The notes below the pieces were generated by a model, which was not told where the DNA came from, did not search any database, and saw only the letters and a program-made list of their open reading frames with translations. A stretch of DNA of 64,000 bases from the NCBI GenBank assembly GCA_052038315.1, contig JBQGCF010000064.1:1-64000 (forward strand), written 5' to 3'. Positions 61,503-64,000 of this stretch are shown one piece after another. Within the stretch, counting starts at the first letter, position 1; every line of letters begins with the position of its first letter. The position numbers and the translations under genes are program-made. The DNA is from Iamia sp052038315. Its GTDB lineage: Bacteria; Actinomycetota; Acidimicrobiia; Acidimicrobiales; Iamiaceae.

Positions 61503-64000
61503 ATGGCACTGCCGGGAGCGGCGTCCGACCTGGTCGGGCGGGTCGACGAGCTGACGGCCCTGCGCGCCGCCTGGGCCGCGGCGGTCGAGGGCCGGCCCGG
61601 CGTCGTGCTGCTCGGCGGCGACGCCGGGGTCGGCAAGAGCCGGCTGGTCGCCGAGCTGCGCCCGGCGGTCGCCGACGCCGGTGGGGCCTGGCTCGTCGGC
61701 GCCACCCCGTCGCGGGGCTCCGGGGCCCAGCCCTTCGCCCCCCTCACCGGTGCGCTGCGGGTCCTGCTCCGCGAGCTGAGCGCCGCCGAGGACCGGGAGG
61801 AGCGCGATCGCATCATCGGCCCGGCCCGGGCCGACCTGGCCCGGCTCCTGCCCGAGCTGGGCCCGGCCGGCGGGGTCCCGGCCGGCTTCGACCAGGTGGC
61901 CACGGAACCGGCCCGGCTGTTCGAGCTGGTGATCGGGCTGCTCGAGCGGCTGGGTCGCGACCGGCCCGTGGCCCTGGTGCTGGAGGACCTCCACTGGGCC
62001 GAGGCGTCCACCCTCGACCTGGTCGACTTCCTGGCCCGCAACCTCGACGGGCTCCGCCTCCTCGTCGTGCTGACGTACCGCACCGACGAGCTGCACCGCA
62101 CCCACCCCCTCCGCCCGGCACTGGCCGAGCTGCGCCGGCTGCCGGTGGCCACCGCGACCACCGTCGAGCCGCTCGACGCCGACGAGGTCGCCCGGCTCGC
62201 CACCGCCCTGGCCGGCGCCGAGCTCCAGGAGCGCTTCGTCGAGCGGGTGGTGGCCCGGGCCAGCGGGCTGCCGTTCTTCGTCGAGGAGCTGGTCGCCGCC
62301 GGGGTCGACGCCTGCGACTCGACCGACGTCCCGCCCGGTCTCCAGGACGTCCTCCAGCTACGGGTCGACGCCCTCCCGCCGGAGGTGGCCGAGGTCGTGC
62401 GGGCGCTGGGCCCCGGCACCGCCACCGGTCCGGTCGACGACGCCCTGCTCCGCCATGTCACCGGGCTCGACGCGGCGACGCTGGCCGAGCGGGTCCGCAC
62501 CGCCATCGCCCACCAGGTGCTGGTGAGCGACGACCAGGGCGTCGACTTCCGCCACGCCCTGGCCCGGGAGGTGGTCGAGGCCGACCTGCTGCCCGGCGAG
62601 CGGACCGCCCTCCACGCCGCCTTCGCCAGCGGCCTGGCCGCCCGCCCGGGCGCCGACCACGACCCCGCCACCGCGGCCCGCGCCGCCCTCCACTGGGGTG
62701 AGGCCCACGACGCCGCCGAGGCGCTGCGGTGGTCGGTCCGGGCGGGTGACGCGGCCCGCCGTGCCTATGGCTTCGCCGAGGCCGCCACCCACATGCAGCA
62801 CGTGCTGGAGACGTGGGACGCGGTCGCCGAGCCGGCGGCCACGGCCGGTCGCCCCCGCCTGAGCGTCGCCGCGGCCGCCGCCACCAGCCTGGTGCTGGGC
62901 AACCGGCTGCCCCGGGCCCGGGCCCTGATCGAGGCCGAGCTGGCTCGCGACGACGCCCACCCCGACCCGGACCTCGACCCCGACGACCGGGCCGACGGCC
63001 GGGCCGCCCTGATCGCCCTCCTGGGCCGGGTGCTCCGCTCGACCGGTGGGGCGGCGGCGTCGATCCCCATGCTGCGCCAGGCCCTGGCCACGTTCCCGGA
63101 CCGGCCCAGCGTCAACCGCACCCGGGTCCAGATCGAGCTGGCCCACAGCCTGACCCTCACCGGGGACGCGGTGGCCGGGCTGGTCGAGGCCCGGGTGGCG
63201 CTGGCCCAGGCCGAGGAGGTGGGCGAGCGGTCGACGATCGGGCGGGCCCAGCACGTGGTGGGCCACGACCTGGTGCTGACCGGCACCGACGTCGAGGGCG
63301 GCCTGGCCCTCCTGGAGGCGTCCCTCGTGATCGCCACCGAGACCGACGACATCGACTGGGAGACCCGCGCCTACGTCAACCTGTCGGACACCCTGCGGCT
63401 GCTCGGTCGGCACGACCAGGCCCTCCACCACGGTATGGAGGGCCACCGCCGGGCCCTCGACCGGGGCCTGCGCCGCCACGGCTTCGCCCGTCTCAACGCG
63501 GCCGAGGTGCTGGTGGGCGTCGGGCGGCTGTCCGAGGCCCGGGCCATGGTCGACCAGCGGGTCGGCGACGACGGCCACATGGCGGCGATCCACGCCGACC
63601 TCACCGAGGGCTGGCTCGACGTCCTCCAGGGCCGGCTCGACGACCTGGGCGCCACGATCGACCGGCTCGACCCGATCATCGCCGGCGAGGCCAACCTCCA
63701 GTTCGAGGGGGCGCTCACCCGCATCCGGCTCGAGCACCTCTGGCTGACCCGCACCCGCGAGGACCCGGGGCCCGTCGCCGCCGTGGTGCTGGCCCGCGAC
63801 GGGGTCGGCGCCGACACCCAGTACCGGGCCGAGGTCCTGACCCTCGTCGCCCGGATCCGGGCCGACCAGGCCCTCGACCCGACACGCCGCGACGACGCCC
63901 GCGCCGCGGCGCGGGCCCGGCTGGAGGAGACGGCCGCCCTCGCCCTGGCGGCCGCGCCGCAGACGACGATGCCGCTGGCCCTGGCCGAGCCGCTGCTCGC
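61503..64000 (+). CDS. AAA ATPase / LAL-type regulator, C-terminus beyond the window
   Basis: At least 832 residues without a stop. The N-terminus is LVGRVDELTALRAAW, then Walker A LGGDAGVGKSRLVAEL near residue 42 and Walker B LVLEDLHWAEAST near residue 160, followed by the STAND-type ATPase end. From residue 400 on it is helical repeat sequence of the TPR kind. This is the layout of large LuxR-family (LAL) regulators and of adenylate-cyclase-linked ATPases. The C-terminal output domain that would decide between them is outside the window. GAGACT ends 6 bases before the ATG. Confidence 0.9.
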   Translation, partial: MALPGAASDLVGRVDELTALRAAWAAAVEGRPGVVLLGGDAGVGKSRLVAELRPAVADAGGAWLVGATPSRGSGAQPFAPLTGALRVLLRELSAAEDREERDRIIGPARADLARLLPELGPAGGVPAGFDQVATEPARLFELVIGLLERLGRDRPVALVLEDLHWAEASTLDLVDFLARNLDGLRLLVVLTYRTDELHRTHPLRPALAELRRLPVATATTVEPLDADEVARLATALAGAELQERFVERVVARASGLPFFVEELVAAGVDACDSTDVPPGLQDVLQLRVDALPPEVAEVVRALGPGTATGPVDDALLRHVTGLDAATLAERVRTAIAHQVLVSDDQGVDFRHALAREVVEADLLPGERTALHAAFASGLAARPGADHDPATAARAALHWGEAHDAAEALRWSVRAGDAARRAYGFAEAATHMQHVLETWDAVAEPAATAGRPRLSVAAAAATSLVLGNRLPRARALIEAELARDDAHPDPDLDPDDRADGRAALIALLGRVLRSTGGAAASIPMLRQALATFPDRPSVNRTRVQIELAHSLTLTGDAVAGLVEARVALAQAEEVGERSTIGRAQHVVGHDLVLTGTDVEGGLALLEASLVIATETDDIDWETRAYVNLSDTLRLLGRHDQALHHGMEGHRRALDRGLRRHGFARLNAAEVLVGVGRLSEARAMVDQRVGDDGHMAAIHADLTEGWLDVLQGRLDDLGATIDRLDPIIAGEANLQFEGALTRIRLEHLWLTRTREDPGPVAAVVLARDGVGADTQYRAEVLTLVARIRADQALDPTRRDDARAAARARLEETAALALAAAPQTTMPLALAEPLL

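Overview
The window is very GC-rich, gene-dense bacterial chromosome with strong G/C bias at third codon positions. Several markers point to a high-GC actinobacterium: a mycothiol-type DinB-fold enzyme, a DUF5318 gene beside a class A penicillin-binding protein, a DUF6049-like gene near the CCA-adding enzyme, paired TrkA/OB-fold genes beside a KimA-like permease, and PaaX and LAL-type regulators. The lipoproteins with long Thr/Pro linkers and the gene order would fit the class Acidimicrobiia, but that placement is inference. I see no transposase, integrase, phage gene or CRISPR array.

Layout: 1-4.7 kb is a leftward run (Ser/Thr kinase cut by the window edge, DegV, DUF6049-like protein, GNAT). 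4.7-7 kb holds a histone-deacetylase-like enzyme and a PilT-like ATPase with degenerate motifs. 7.2-14.8 kb holds two ECF sigma/single-pass membrane protein pairs around an ArsR-SRPBCC pair and the CCA tRNA nucleotidyltransferase; the first membrane partner appears frameshifted. 14.8-20 kb holds a large unknown Tat lipoprotein behind a perfect 15-bp inverted repeat, then a GlcD-type oxidase and a ThDP enzyme. 20.1-20.6 kb is an antitoxin followed by a Doc toxin gene that has lost its active site. 21-26 kb carries cell-wall and coenzyme A functions (DUF5318, PBP1, panB, DUF192 lipoprotein). 27.1-31 kb is the rpsF-ssb-rpsR-rplI operon followed by dnaB, with two clusters of DnaA-box-like sequences nearby. 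32-36 kb holds a GT-C type membrane protein, an HNH nuclease, GluQRS and an L,D-transpeptidase. 36-40 kb is a potassium-homeostasis block. 40-50 kb mixes hydrolases, an ABC exporter, an SDR/TetR pair, a TSUP permease, a PaaX/Fe-S operon and a desaturase. 50.6-55.5 kb contains a GH29 fucosidase that runs into a tRNA-Ser gene, a secreted propeller/Ig protein, a histidine-kinase remnant and an alpha/beta hydrolase. The last 8 kb are small-molecule enzymes, a lipoprotein, a methyltransferase with a strange Asp/His-rich insertion, and the start of an AAA/LAL-type regulator.

The strongest genome-wide signal is a TANNNT hexamer (TAGCCT, TACCGT, TATGGT) ending exactly 6-7 bases before many ATG/GTG start codons that lack a Shine-Dalgarno. 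This implies widespread leaderless transcription, and it decided many of the starts given here. Genes with longer leaders or internal operon positions instead carry GGAGG-type sites, or start in ATGA/GTGA overlaps. rpsF, ssb, dnaB, the CCA enzyme and the DUF6049-like gene are neighbours of oriC in other actinobacteria, so this window may lie near the replication origin, although dnaA itself is not here.
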